Below are positions 43,606 through 52,825 of a DNA stretch of 64,000 nt, piece by piece. The notes under the pieces were generated by a model, which ran no database searches, was not told the origin of the DNA, and saw nothing but the letters and a program-made list of their open reading frames with translations. The position numbers were made by a program, and so were the translations under genes. The stretch's first letter is position 1, and each line of letters opens with the position of its first letter. The stretch comes from Paenibacillus taichungensis (lineage in GTDB: Bacteria > Bacillota > Bacilli > Paenibacillales > Paenibacillaceae), in NCBI RefSeq assembly GCF_003287275.1, contig NZ_QEVW01000008.1, positions 62,001 to 126,000 on the forward strand, in the 5' to 3' direction.

Positions 43606-45942
43606 TTGCCTAAATACCTGCTGCGTTTGCTCTGTTTTACCATGATACTCGGAGCCCTTCCAGTCATTGTTATTGGTTCGGTCTCCTATTCGATTGCTTC
43701 ACGTGACATTGAACAGAAGGTGCGAGAGAGTAATTTGCAGATTCTGCATCAGACCCAAATGCGGGTAGAACAAGTATTGCGTAGCCTGCAATTATCGTCC
43801 ATCCAATATGTGAATTCTCCACTGGTATTACAAGCGATGAAAAAACCGCTGGACAGCAGCGAATTTCAGGAAATTCGTGATCTGACTTCCGGATTTAATA
43901 ATTTGCAATCGGTTACAAATATTGATCAGGCCTATCTTGTGAATCTGGATGAAGACTGGGTCGTTTCGATGCGATCCTTTGGAAAATTGGATGATTTCAG
44001 TATTCGGGACCGGATTGGTTCCTATTTGAAATATACAAACAGCCTGTTTTGGGTGACGCAAAATGTGAGTTCAACCAAAGAAAGTATACCGGTATCGGCC
44101 GGAGTCGGTGAAGCGGCACAAGAACCTGCGCCTACCCTTATTTCATCCGACAATGTGGTCAGCATGGTATTCAAGATTCCAATGATACCCACGAATGTGA
44201 AACCAAAGGGATTTCTGGTTATAGACATAGCGGATACAGAGCTAAGTACATTTCTAAGTCGAAATCCGAATTCAGGGGATATGTACGTCCTTGATCGGGA
44301 GCAGAAATATTTTCTCAACGACACAGAACAAGACGGGAAATACGATACGCTGAATCAGGAAATCCACGAAAAGGTACAAACGACGGGACAGTCGGAGGGT
44401 TTCTTCAGCGCAGAGGTGGAAGGAAGCCAGGTGGCGGTTAGCTACAGGCAGTCACCACTTAATGGCTGGTTGTATGTTTCCGTTGTATCGCTGAGTCAGA
44501 TAACCGCCCAGTCGCAGAAAATTGCATTGGTTACAGGTGTGGCTACACTGGTCATGTTATGTTTGACGGGACTAGTAGCCTTCTATGGCAGTCGCAAGAT
44601 GTATTCTCCCATTTCCAGACTACTGCAGTTTACGAAAGGGCTGGATTCTCCAATGGCTCCGTCGGGACGTCGTCAGGATGAATTTATATACATTGAAGAG
44701 CGATTATCGACCTTGTTCAGCTCGGAGAAAACGATGCGTGAGCAGATGAAGGGCCAGCATGTTCATTTGCAGGAATTTTTTATGACCAAACTGCTTACAG
44801 GCAAAATATCGGAAGATGACTTCAGATATCAGGGCCAGTTATACGATTTTCCAACCTCATGGTCTAGACTTGGGGTACTTACCCTTCAGATTGATACCCT
44901 TGAAGGGACAAGGTATGAAGAGCAGGACCGGGATCTACTGCTGTTCGCGTTAAACAATATGGTCGGTGAACTGCTGCCCTCTGAGATTCGTTTCGCACCT
45001 GTCATGATTGATGACGCCCAGGTTACGGTATTGGCATCCGTGTTGGATGATGAAGTACAACTCAAAGAGTGGACGCACACTCAAGCGGAATTGATCCGTG
45101 AGCGGGTCGTGACCTATCTGAATCTGCCTGTAAGTATCGGTATTAGTCGCTCCTATTCTGCAATAGGTGATTCACCGAGGGCTTACCAGGAAAGTCGGGA
45201 GGCTCTGCAAGGCAGGGTTAGTTTGGGTAGCCGTATTATTTTGCATTACGAGGATATTCAGCCGCGCGGTCAGACAGAAGCAGCACTATATACACAGCTC
45301 AGGATGATTGAAGACCAGTTGGCTTCTGCGCTAAAGCAAGGGGACGAGGAGAAAACCGATGCGTACTTTAAACAATATCTCGGTCTGCTCGCAGACAAGA
45401 AGCTGCACTTCAGCGAATACCCCGTTATCATGGTTCAGTTGATGTCCCGTGTGTATCAGCTTGTACAGGAGCAGGGTGGGAATGTTGCGGAAGTATTGGG
45501 TGAAAAGGCCTCCATGGCACGATTGCTGAAGTTGTCCACATTGGATGAAATGACGAACTGGTTCCGCAAATGTTTATTTCGACCCGTCATTCGATTCTGG
45601 CGCGAGCAGGAAGAGTCTCAATATTTGAATATTGCCCGGCGCATGATTCGGCTGATCGAGGAGCGATATGATCGTGAATTGTCACTGGAAGCTTGCGCAG
45701 AAGAACTGAATTTTCATCCCGTTTATCTGAGCCGTGTGTTCAAGAAGGAGGCTGGTGTGAACTTTACGGAATACCTTGCGGAATACCGGATGGAAAAAGC
45801 CAAGACCTGGCTGCAGACGACCAATCTGAAAATATCGGAGATTGCCGAGAAACTCAATTACACGAACCCTACCGCTTTTATCCGTACATTTCGTAAAATT
45901 ACGGGAACTACCCCCGGAAAATACCGGGAGCAGCAGCGATAA
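43606..45942 (+). CDS. membrane AraC-type regulator (YesN/YtdP-like) of the sugar ABC operon
   Basis: The 778-residue protein has a first membrane helix (about 5-28) and an extracellular sensor domain (about 30-300). A second helix (IALVTGVATLVMLCLTGLVA, about 303-325) leads to a cytoplasmic linker and a C-terminal AraC double HTH (about 675-778; SLEACAEELNFHPVYLSRVF, KISEIAEKLNYTNPTAFIRTF). I use TTG at 43606 because AGGAGG sits 9 nt before it. ATG at 43597 touches the ribosome-binding site. Such one-component membrane regulators typically sit beside LplB/LplC-type transporters and sense extracellular oligosaccharide or its binding protein. Confidence 0.87.
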   Translation: MPKYLLRLLCFTMILGALPVIVIGSVSYSIASRDIEQKVRESNLQILHQTQMRVEQVLRSLQLSSIQYVNSPLVLQAMKKPLDSSEFQEIRDLTSGFNNLQSVTNIDQAYLVNLDEDWVVSMRSFGKLDDFSIRDRIGSYLKYTNSLFWVTQNVSSTKESIPVSAGVGEAAQEPAPTLISSDNVVSMVFKIPMIPTNVKPKGFLVIDIADTELSTFLSRNPNSGDMYVLDREQKYFLNDTEQDGKYDTLNQEIHEKVQTTGQSEGFFSAEVEGSQVAVSYRQSPLNGWLYVSVVSLSQITAQSQKIALVTGVATLVMLCLTGLVAFYGSRKMYSPISRLLQFTKGLDSPMAPSGRRQDEFIYIEERLSTLFSSEKTMREQMKGQHVHLQEFFMTKLLTGKISEDDFRYQGQLYDFPTSWSRLGVLTLQIDTLEGTRYEEQDRDLLLFALNNMVGELLPSEIRFAPVMIDDAQVTVLASVLDDEVQLKEWTHTQAELIRERVVTYLNLPVSIGISRSYSAIGDSPRAYQESREALQGRVSLGSRIILHYEDIQPRGQTEAALYTQLRMIEDQLASALKQGDEEKTDAYFKQYLGLLADKKLHFSEYPVIMVQLMSRVYQLVQEQGGNVAEVLGEKASMARLLKLSTLDEMTNWFRKCLFRPVIRFWREQEESQYLNIARRMIRLIEERYDRELSLEACAEELNFHPVYLSRVFKKEAGVNFTEYLAEYRMEKAKTWLQTTNLKISEIAEKLNYTNPTAFIRTFRKITGTTPGKYREQQR

Positions 45943-45946
45943 AAGC

Positions 45947-45985
45947 AACCTGCTCTGCCTGCCATGGCAGGCAGGTTTTTCTTTG
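45947..45985 (+). terminator. terminator after the membrane AraC regulator
   Basis: The 20-nt palindrome CTGCCTGCCATGGCAGGCAG, extended by outer AACCTGC/GCAGGTT alternatives, is followed by TTTTTCTTTG. The transporter genes therefore have a separate promoter. Confidence 0.85.
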
Positions 45986-46192
45986 TTTTATGGTCATCCT
46001 TTGTTCTGTGTTTGGAGCAGAGTTAAGACGGGAGTATCGAAGGTTAAAAGTGGTTCATTCAGGAGAGCAGCCCAGAGTTACCAATGCCTTAAACCCTTGC
46101 TGCACAAGGGAAAATAAGAAGCTAAAACGAGACGATAGCCAGTCACCCGTTTATCCTCCACAATGAAGACATGAATTCAGGAAGTGATATTT

Positions 46193-46206
46193 TGTAATCG
46201 TTTCCA
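46193..46206. promoter_or_regulatory. cre site upstream of the ABC transporter operon
   Basis: TGTAATCGTTTCCA matches 13 of 14 positions of TGWAANCGNTNWCA. It lies 20 bp before the first permease ATG, so it would act as a roadblock or close to the promoter. Confidence 0.65.
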
Positions 46207-46225
46207 ATGTGGGGAGGAAGACATT

Positions 46226-47179
46226 ATGAAAGCCGAAACGGCGGCTCGAACACGACCCGCTACCCGCAGTGACAAAAACCTGCTGTGGAGGGACATCATC
46301 AAAAACCGGTGGCTCTATATTATGTTGATACCGGGCGTGCTTTACTTTGTTATTTTCAAATACATACCCATGTACGGCATTACGATGGCTTTTCAGGATT
46401 ACACGCCTTACAAGGGCATCCTGGGCAGTGACTGGGTAGGGTTCAAGCACTTCCAGCGTTTCTTCGGGGAACCGCAGTTCTGGACCTTGTTCCGAAATAC
46501 GTTTTTGCTAGCGATCTATAATATGGTGTTCTTCTTCCCGCTGCCCATTGTATTGGCACTCATGATGAATGAAGTTCGCCGTGAACGGTTCAAACGATTT
46601 GTACAGACGCTGGTATATGTTCCGCACTTTGTTTCCTGGGTTGTTGTGGTTGGTGTGTTCTACATGCTGTTCACAACCGAGGGCGGCGCTATTAACGAAT
46701 TACTTTATAACCTGACGGGACAAAAAGTGGCGTTCCTGCTTGAGCCTGGCTGGTTTCGAACGATGATTGTTGGACAATCCATCTGGAAAGAGGTGGGCTG
46801 GGGCACGATTATTTTCCTGGCGGCACTTTCCGGTGTAGATACACAGCTCTATGAAGCTGCACGGATGGATGGTGCCAATCGTTGGCGCCAGACATGGCAT
46901 ATTACGCTGCCTGCCATCCGCAGTACGATCATTATTTTGCTCATTCTGCGTCTGGGCAACTTCCTGGATACAGGCTTTGAACAGATCTTCCTGATGCTGA
47001 CGCCGACGAACCGGGATGTGGGAGAGGTATTTGATACCTACGTCTACACCAAAGGTCTCACACAGGCACAGTACAGTTACAGTGCTGCTGTCGGTTTGTT
47101 CAAGTCGGTGGTCGGACTGGCGCTTGTACTGGGTGCCAACACGATGGCCAAAAAATTCGGGGAGGAAGGCGTCTACTAA
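46226..47179 (+). CDS. sugar ABC transporter permease, LplB family
   Basis: The 317-residue permease has six predicted helices. The N-terminal cytoplasmic tail is followed by YIMLIPGVLYFVIFKYIPMYG and the family block GITMAFQDYTPYKGI. The EAA loop is EAARMDGANRWRQTWHITLP, where the ATPase docks. It resembles LplB/YtcP-type permeases for complex oligosaccharides, which share a genome-encoded MsmX-like ATPase; none is encoded here. GGGGAGGAAG precedes the ATG, and upstream in-frame codons overlap the cre site. Confidence 0.92.
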   Translation: MKAETAARTRPATRSDKNLLWRDIIKNRWLYIMLIPGVLYFVIFKYIPMYGITMAFQDYTPYKGILGSDWVGFKHFQRFFGEPQFWTLFRNTFLLAIYNMVFFFPLPIVLALMMNEVRRERFKRFVQTLVYVPHFVSWVVVVGVFYMLFTTEGGAINELLYNLTGQKVAFLLEPGWFRTMIVGQSIWKEVGWGTIIFLAALSGVDTQLYEAARMDGANRWRQTWHITLPAIRSTIIILLILRLGNFLDTGFEQIFLMLTPTNRDVGEVFDTYVYTKGLTQAQYSYSAAVGLFKSVVGLALVLGANTMAKKFGEEGVY

Positions 47180-47224
47180 TGATTGGCTGCAGACGTTCTT
47201 CACCAGACAGGAGTGAACATTAAA

Positions 47225-48097
47225 ATGCAACAGGATAAAACGTGGGGCAACCGGATCTTTGATATCCTCAATCATGGTTTTCTACTTTTGATCGGAATCG
47301 TGACCGTTATCCCGTTCATTTATATTTTGGCCGTCTCGTTTACTAGCCCGCATGAAGTGGCCAAGGGAGGATTCATTCTTTTTCCAAAAGAATTCTCCCT
47401 CGCTGCTTACCGTTATATTTTCTCTACAGACACATTGATTCGCAGTCTGGGTGTATCCATCTACATCACCGTCATCGGAACACTGCTTAATCTGTTGTTC
47501 ACGTCGCTGATGGCGTATCCGCTCTCCAGAAGATACTTGCGTGGACGTCAGCCGATCTTGCTGGGTGTACTGTTCACCATGCTGTTCAGCGGCGGGATGA
47601 TTCCAACCTACTTTGTCGTAAAATCATTGCACCTTACGGATACATTATGGTCTCTGATGCTACCTACCGCCATAAGTGCGTTCAATCTGATCGTACTTAA
47701 GAACTTCTTCCAAGCCATTCCGGACGAACTGGAGGATGCCGCCAAAATGGATGGATGCAACGATGTGGGCGTATTGTTCCGTATTGTTTTGCCTTTGTCG
47801 ATGCCAGCCATGGCTACATTCTCTCTCTTTTACGCGGTGGCTCACTGGAACAGCTTCTTCAACGCTGTTATTTATATCAATGATAGTGAAAAATGGCCCG
47901 TACAGGTGTGGCTGCGGGAAATTGTCATTCTGGCTCAGAGCCGTATTGGGGATACGAGTATTGAAGAAACCGAGATTCAGCCACTCACCATTCGCATGGC
48001 CGTTATCGTGTTCTCCACGATTCCAATCATGCTGGTGTATCCGTTCCTGCAAAAACACTTTGCCAAAGGAGTGATGCTGGGATCGGTAAAAGGTTGA
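47225..48097 (+). CDS. sugar ABC transporter permease, LplC/YtcP family
   Basis: This is the second permease subunit, 290 residues and six helices. It has FDILNHGFLLLIGIVTVIPF at the start and the EAA-type loop DELEDAAKMDGCNDVGVLFR for ATPase contact. It ends QKHFAKGVMLGSVKG, a common LplC-type C-terminus. AGGAGTGA precedes the ATG at 47225; the TTG-started longer frame lacks a ribosome-binding site. It pairs with the preceding permease. Confidence 0.92.
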   Translation: MQQDKTWGNRIFDILNHGFLLLIGIVTVIPFIYILAVSFTSPHEVAKGGFILFPKEFSLAAYRYIFSTDTLIRSLGVSIYITVIGTLLNLLFTSLMAYPLSRRYLRGRQPILLGVLFTMLFSGGMIPTYFVVKSLHLTDTLWSLMLPTAISAFNLIVLKNFFQAIPDELEDAAKMDGCNDVGVLFRIVLPLSMPAMATFSLFYAVAHWNSFFNAVIYINDSEKWPVQVWLREIVILAQSRIGDTSIEETEIQPLTIRMAVIVFSTIPIMLVYPFLQKHFAKGVMLGSVKG

Positions 48098-48164
48098 AAT
48101 TGCGCATGGTTGTACATCAGAACGGGTTCATGACTGTATAAAAAAAAGGGGAGGTTTTCGTTTA

Positions 48165-49664
48165 ATGAAAGCAACAAAAAAGAAAGCCGTAGCTGTCTTG
48201 AGCACACTGGCATTGGTAACAGGCCTGCTGGCAGGATGCGGATCGGATGAAGGTCAGGCTGCCGAGGGCGGCGTGCAGAACGTGTCCATTGCAATAGCAC
48301 AGGTCGGTGATGTACCAAGCAAAGGCAATGAGGTCCAGCAAAAGATCGAGGCGTATACGAACACCAAGCTGGACATTCAGTGGATTCCGGCTTCGGCTTA
48401 CAATGACAAAATTAATGTCATGATTGCATCCAGCGATATGCCCAAAATTGTGAAAGTGCAGTATAACCCAACCGTAACCAGTGCGATGCGTAACGATGTT
48501 TTCTGGGAAGTTGGACCTTTGCTGAAGGATTATAAAAATCTGTCTGCACAGAACGAGCGTTTCTTTGACAATATCAAGGTGGAAGGCAAAATCTATGGGG
48601 TACCCGTATTCTCTGATATTGCTCGTGCAACGGTGATTTACCGTAAAGACTGGTTTGATAAGTTGAATCTCAAGGTACCAACGACACCGGATGAATGGTA
48701 TGAAACGATCAAGACGCTGGCGACCTCCGATCCGGATGGAGATGGTCAGGATAATACGTTTGGACTAATGCTTTTCAAAAAGTATAACGAGGATCAATAT
48801 TCCTTCACTACACGTCTTGGCGTAAGTTTTGGTGCACCAAACAAGTGGAAGGTAGAGGATGACGGCAGTTTTACGCCGGAATTCATGACACCGGAATATA
48901 TGCAGGTGCTGGATTTGCTGAAACGTTTGTATAGCGAGAAACTGCTGAACCAGGACTTTGCCGTGTTTGACTCCACAGAAGCGGAGAAGAAATATGATAC
49001 TGGCGTTGTCGGCATGCGTATCGGTGTCGCCCAGAACGGGAAGAGCCAGCAAGAGCGTCTGTCCAAGAACGACCCGGATGGCGTAGTAGACATTGCAGGT
49101 TTGCTTGGCGTGAGTGGTGACCGTGTGGCAGGGCAGACGGGTAACTCCGGTATTCTTGCTTTCCCAAAAGCAACGGTGAAATCGGAAGACGAGTTGAAAA
49201 ACCTGTTGTCTTTCCTGGACAAATTGATGGACCCGGAGATGGCGACGCTGCTGATGCGTGGTATTGAAGACAAACATTACAAGAAGGCTGGCGAAGACCA
49301 AGTGGAGATGAGTGACTTCGATGCATTCCAGCGTGAAGTGAAGCCATATCGTGATAACTTGCCTTACGTAGAAGGGTACAATGTCCCGAAATTGAAAGAT
49401 ACCGAACTCGGTGAGAAGGGTACGGAACTTGCCAAAGAGCTGGCGGAACATGCTGTACCAAACCCTGCATTAACCTTGTATTCGTCTACTTATGGCGACC
49501 GTGGGGCAGATCTGGATCAGATGATTGCGGATGCGCAGACCAAATATATTATGGGCAAAATCGATGAAAATGGCTGGAAACAGGAAATCGAGAATTGGGG
49601 CAATGCGGGCGGTACCAAAATTCGTGAGGAATATGCCGAAGACTACAAAAAACAGGCTAAATAA
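48165..49664 (+). CDS. extracellular sugar-binding lipoprotein, copy 1
   Basis: The 499-residue family-1-type binding protein has signal peptide and lipobox LLAGCG (Cys near 25). The domain begins VSIAIAQVGDVPSKGNEVQQ, and typical blocks are YTNTKLDIQWIPASAYNDK, YGVPVFSDIARATVIYRKDW and DPDGDGQDNTFGLMLFK. It delivers oligosaccharide to the two upstream-encoded permeases. A second, clearly related binding protein lies after the hydrolase gene. GGGGAGG precedes the ATG. Confidence 0.92.
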   Translation: MKATKKKAVAVLSTLALVTGLLAGCGSDEGQAAEGGVQNVSIAIAQVGDVPSKGNEVQQKIEAYTNTKLDIQWIPASAYNDKINVMIASSDMPKIVKVQYNPTVTSAMRNDVFWEVGPLLKDYKNLSAQNERFFDNIKVEGKIYGVPVFSDIARATVIYRKDWFDKLNLKVPTTPDEWYETIKTLATSDPDGDGQDNTFGLMLFKKYNEDQYSFTTRLGVSFGAPNKWKVEDDGSFTPEFMTPEYMQVLDLLKRLYSEKLLNQDFAVFDSTEAEKKYDTGVVGMRIGVAQNGKSQQERLSKNDPDGVVDIAGLLGVSGDRVAGQTGNSGILAFPKATVKSEDELKNLLSFLDKLMDPEMATLLMRGIEDKHYKKAGEDQVEMSDFDAFQREVKPYRDNLPYVEGYNVPKLKDTELGEKGTELAKELAEHAVPNPALTLYSSTYGDRGADLDQMIADAQTKYIMGKIDENGWKQEIENWGNAGGTKIREEYAEDYKKQAK

Positions 49665-49687
49665 AAAGCCGGAAGCGGAGGAACATC

Positions 49688-50800
49688 ATGAAAGAAACCC
49701 TACAATTTACACCGGTACGGATGGCTGAACAGTTCATGGAAAGTTATCGCAATCATGAGTTGTATCCGACCTGGCATTATGAAAATGGTTGTCTGCTGAA
49801 AGCGCTGGAAGAGCTGTACACCCATACTGGAGAACAGAAATATTTTGACTACATCCGTGAACTGATGGATAACTTCATTCAGGAGGATGGCTCGATTCGC
49901 TCCTATGCGGTAGAGGAGTATAACCTGGACCAGATTAACCAGGGGAAATCGCTGTTCCTGTTGCTGGACAAAACGGGTGACGAGAAATACCGTAAAGCCG
50001 CAGATTTGCTCATGGTACAGCTTAAGGGACAGCCCCGTACGAGCGAAGGCGGATTTTGGCACAAGAAAATCTATCCGTTCCAGATGTGGCTGGATGGGCT
50101 GTATATGGCCACGCCGTTCCTAACGCAGTATGGTGCGGTTACTGGTGAAGAAAAGTGGTTTGACAAGGCGGCATTACAGCTGCTTCTGGTGGAGAAACGT
50201 ACACGTGATCCACGTAGCGGTCTGCTGTACCATGCCTGGGATGAGAGCAGGGAACAGCGCTGGAGCGCGGGAGAAACCGGATGCTCTCCGCATGTATGGA
50301 GCCGGGCGATGGGCTGGTATGTTATGGCGGTAGTGGATACATTGGATCATTTGCCTGTTGATCATGAGCAGCGCGGTCAGATTGTGGGGATTTTCGAACG
50401 TGTAGCGAATGCGCTTGTACATGTACAGGACCAACAGTCCGGGTTATGGCCTCATTTGCTTGATCAACCAGGGCGTGAGCGTAATTATTTGGAGGCATCG
50501 GGAACCTCAATGTTTGTGTATGCACTGGCGAAGGGGGTACGTAAGGGTTATTTGAGTGGCAAGTTTCAAGCGATCGCAGAAAAGGGTTATCAGGGTCTGC
50601 TGTTGCATCTGCTGCAAACGGACCGTGAAGGTGTATTGTCCCTGACCCAGTGTAATGGCGGGGCAGGTCTGGGCGGTACCCCGTACCGTGATGGGTCGTA
50701 CGAGTATTATGTGACAGAATCCATTCGGATCAATGATCCGAAATCGGTAGCTCCGTTTATTTTGGCAGGAGTGGAAATGGAACTTTACAAGCCCAACTAA
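49688..50800 (+). CDS. GH105 unsaturated rhamnogalacturonyl hydrolase (YteR/YesR-like)
   Basis: The 370-residue alpha6/alpha6-barrel protein lacks a signal peptide, so it acts on imported substrate. Family features are HYENGCLLKALEELY, WLDGLYMATPFLTQYG with the catalytic Asp, GLLYHAWDESREQRWSAGETGCSP and VWSRAMGWYVMAVVDTLDHL. GH88/105 enzymes remove the unsaturated uronyl residue left by pectate or rhamnogalacturonan lyases. Its place between two binding-protein genes suggests the operon imports unsaturated rhamnogalacturonan oligosaccharides. kdgK-kdgA elsewhere in the window could use the product. Confidence 0.9.
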   Translation: MKETLQFTPVRMAEQFMESYRNHELYPTWHYENGCLLKALEELYTHTGEQKYFDYIRELMDNFIQEDGSIRSYAVEEYNLDQINQGKSLFLLLDKTGDEKYRKAADLLMVQLKGQPRTSEGGFWHKKIYPFQMWLDGLYMATPFLTQYGAVTGEEKWFDKAALQLLLVEKRTRDPRSGLLYHAWDESREQRWSAGETGCSPHVWSRAMGWYVMAVVDTLDHLPVDHEQRGQIVGIFERVANALVHVQDQQSGLWPHLLDQPGRERNYLEASGTSMFVYALAKGVRKGYLSGKFQAIAEKGYQGLLLHLLQTDREGVLSLTQCNGGAGLGGTPYRDGSYEYYVTESIRINDPKSVAPFILAGVEMELYKPN

Positions 50801-50841
50801 CATGTACATGAGAACGGAGAGGACAGAAATAACCTGAGGAA

Positions 50842-50889
50842 GCGAAGCGTTCGCCTTTATCACCGGATTTTCCCTTCTGAAGAAGGGAA
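50842..50889 (+). repeat. two intercistronic hairpins between GH105 and the second binding protein
   Basis: GCGAA-GCG-TTCGC (50842-50854) and TTCCCTTC-TGAA-GAAGGGAA (50870-50889) can form hairpins. The following run is A-rich, not T-rich, so neither is a plus-strand terminator. They may stabilise or process the mRNA. Confidence 0.5.
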
Positions 50890-50980
50890 TCAAAAAAATC
50901 TGGGGATAACAGCGATCAGAAGGTTGTTCTGTCATCGGAGTGCTTATGTACATAACCTTTATCCAAAGGAGAGATGGTTC

Positions 50981-52492
50981 ATGAGTCCAAAAGGTCGGAT
51001 GTCCCGTTTAGGCGGATTGGTCGTGGTTGGTGCAATGTCCGCCGGACTGCTTGCAGGCTGTGGGGGAGAAAAAGCGCCTGCGGCAGGTGAAGGCAAACTT
51101 CCCATTTCGATTTCTTTAATGCAGGTTGGTGATGTGCCAGCCAAGGAGAACGGGATTGAACAAAAGATTGAGGAATATACGAATACCGATGTCAGTGTAC
51201 AATGGATTCCGCAATCTGCTTTTGATGATAAAGTGAACGTCATGGTAGCTTCGGGCGAGATGCCGACCATTATGCGCGTGAATTATGTACCCACAACATT
51301 TAACGCAGCCAAAACGGGGCTGTTCTGGGAAATTGGACCCTACCTGAAGGATTATAAAAACCTCTCTGCCCAATCCGAGGCTTATTTTGACAATATCAAA
51401 ATCGAAGGAAAGGTGTACGGGGTACCCAACTTCCGCGATATCGGGCGTACAGCCATCGTGTATCGTAAGGACTGGTTCGACAAGTTGAAGTTGGATGTAC
51501 CAAAAACGCTGGATGACTGGTACGAAGTGATGCGCTCCATTCGCAAGGATGATCCTGATGGTAACGGTAAGGAGGATACGTATGGAACAGTACTGTTCAA
51601 AAAGTACAATGAAGGTGTATCCTCGCCGCTGACACGAATCGCCGTAAGTATTGGTGGGGTGAACAAGTGGGGTGTGGACGATGCGGGTAAACTTACCCCT
51701 GAATTCCTGACCACAGAATATATGGACACAATGAAGCTGTTCAATCGTCTGTTCAGTGAGGGATTAATCAACAGTGACTTTCCTGCACTGGACCCTTCCG
51801 ATGCGGATAAAAAAATCGACTCCGGTCTCGTAGCTATGAAGTTGAACGGTGTTGCTCAGAACGGAAAATCATTCCAGCAGCGGCTGACACCAAACGTGCC
51901 CGATGGTGAGATTGATGTGGCCCCGTTCCAGGGACCCAATGGCATTCGAATTGCCGGGGAACCGGGAAACTATGGCATGCTTGTCATTCCCAAAGCTTCC
52001 GTACCGGATGAAGAACAGTTAAAACAGGTGCTGACGTTCCTGGATCAACTGATGGACGAACCGCTGAGTACACTTCAGCTGAGAGGTCTGGAAAATGTGC
52101 ACTATACGAAGACTTCGGATGGCAAAACCGAGTTCAAAGACTTCGACGGATACCAGCGTGAAGTGAAGCCTTATCGTGACAATCTGCTAAGCGTTGAAGG
52201 CTATAACGTGCCTGAGCTTGTCGATGTACCAATCGGTATGAAGGGCACAAAGATGGCACGTGAGAATGAGCAGTATGCCATTCCCAATCCGGCGCTGACC
52301 TTGTCTTCTGCCATCTATACTGAGCGTGGCCAGGAGCTGGACCAGATGATCTGGGATGCACAGACCAAATATATTATGGGCAAAATCGATGATGCTGGAT
52401 GGGAACAGGAAGTGGCGAACTGGAGAAAATCCGGTGGCGACCAGCTCATTTCCGAATTTGAAGCGTCTTATGCTCAGCTAAACGGGAAGTAA
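50981..52492 (+). CDS. extracellular sugar-binding lipoprotein, copy 2
   Basis: The 503-residue paralogue of the 48165-49664 protein shares blocks such as QVGDVPAKENGIEQKIEEYT, GPYLKDYKNLSAQSEAYFDN, DGYQREVKPYRDNLLSVEGY and the C-terminal DAQTKYIMGKIDDAGWEQEV. The lipobox is LLAGCG. The ATG at 50981 follows AAAGGAGAG with 8-nt spacing; the longer frame has no such site. Two paralogous receptors with one permease pair suggests two substrates or a high/low-affinity pair. Confidence 0.92.
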   Translation: MSPKGRMSRLGGLVVVGAMSAGLLAGCGGEKAPAAGEGKLPISISLMQVGDVPAKENGIEQKIEEYTNTDVSVQWIPQSAFDDKVNVMVASGEMPTIMRVNYVPTTFNAAKTGLFWEIGPYLKDYKNLSAQSEAYFDNIKIEGKVYGVPNFRDIGRTAIVYRKDWFDKLKLDVPKTLDDWYEVMRSIRKDDPDGNGKEDTYGTVLFKKYNEGVSSPLTRIAVSIGGVNKWGVDDAGKLTPEFLTTEYMDTMKLFNRLFSEGLINSDFPALDPSDADKKIDSGLVAMKLNGVAQNGKSFQQRLTPNVPDGEIDVAPFQGPNGIRIAGEPGNYGMLVIPKASVPDEEQLKQVLTFLDQLMDEPLSTLQLRGLENVHYTKTSDGKTEFKDFDGYQREVKPYRDNLLSVEGYNVPELVDVPIGMKGTKMARENEQYAIPNPALTLSSAIYTERGQELDQMIWDAQTKYIMGKIDDAGWEQEVANWRKSGGDQLISEFEASYAQLNGK

Positions 52493-52595
52493 TAGAACTG
52501 GTGAAAAAAAGAGTGGTCAAATGGAATGGAATCGTTTATTCTATGAAAGAGTAATGTTTTTACAAAATTAAACAGTAATTACACCTTAAAGAATA

Positions 52596-52629
52596 AGGCT
52601 ATGGATCTGCGGATTCGTGGCCTTTTTTT
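52596..52629 (+). terminator. terminator of the ABC/GH105 operon
   Basis: AGGCTATGGAT pairs with ATTCGTGGCCT (11 bp with G-T pairs), loop CTGCGG, followed by T7. Confidence 0.75.
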
Positions 52630-52698
52630 GTGCATTAAGAGGTGAATTAGTTCTTAGGGAGGAGGTATGCCTTTAAAAAACAATACCAATCGCCTAGA

Positions 52699-52728
52699 TT
52701 GACATGGTAGAATATTGATTATTATGAC
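52699..52728 (+). promoter_or_regulatory. candidate promoter of the SLH protein gene
   Basis: TTGACA at 52699-52704 with TATGAC 18 nt later (52723-52728), or TATTAT at 52720 with a short 15-nt spacer, lies about 100 bp before the ATG. Nothing else is seen in the 333-bp gap apart from the operon terminator. Confidence 0.45.
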
Positions 52729-52825
52729 AAATTTAGGTTTTGTTTTGAAAAGAAATACGAGAGTATTAAACAAGCAGTATTAAGCAGTAGTTTACCCCAT
52801 ATTAAGGTACATAGGAGGAAAGAAA

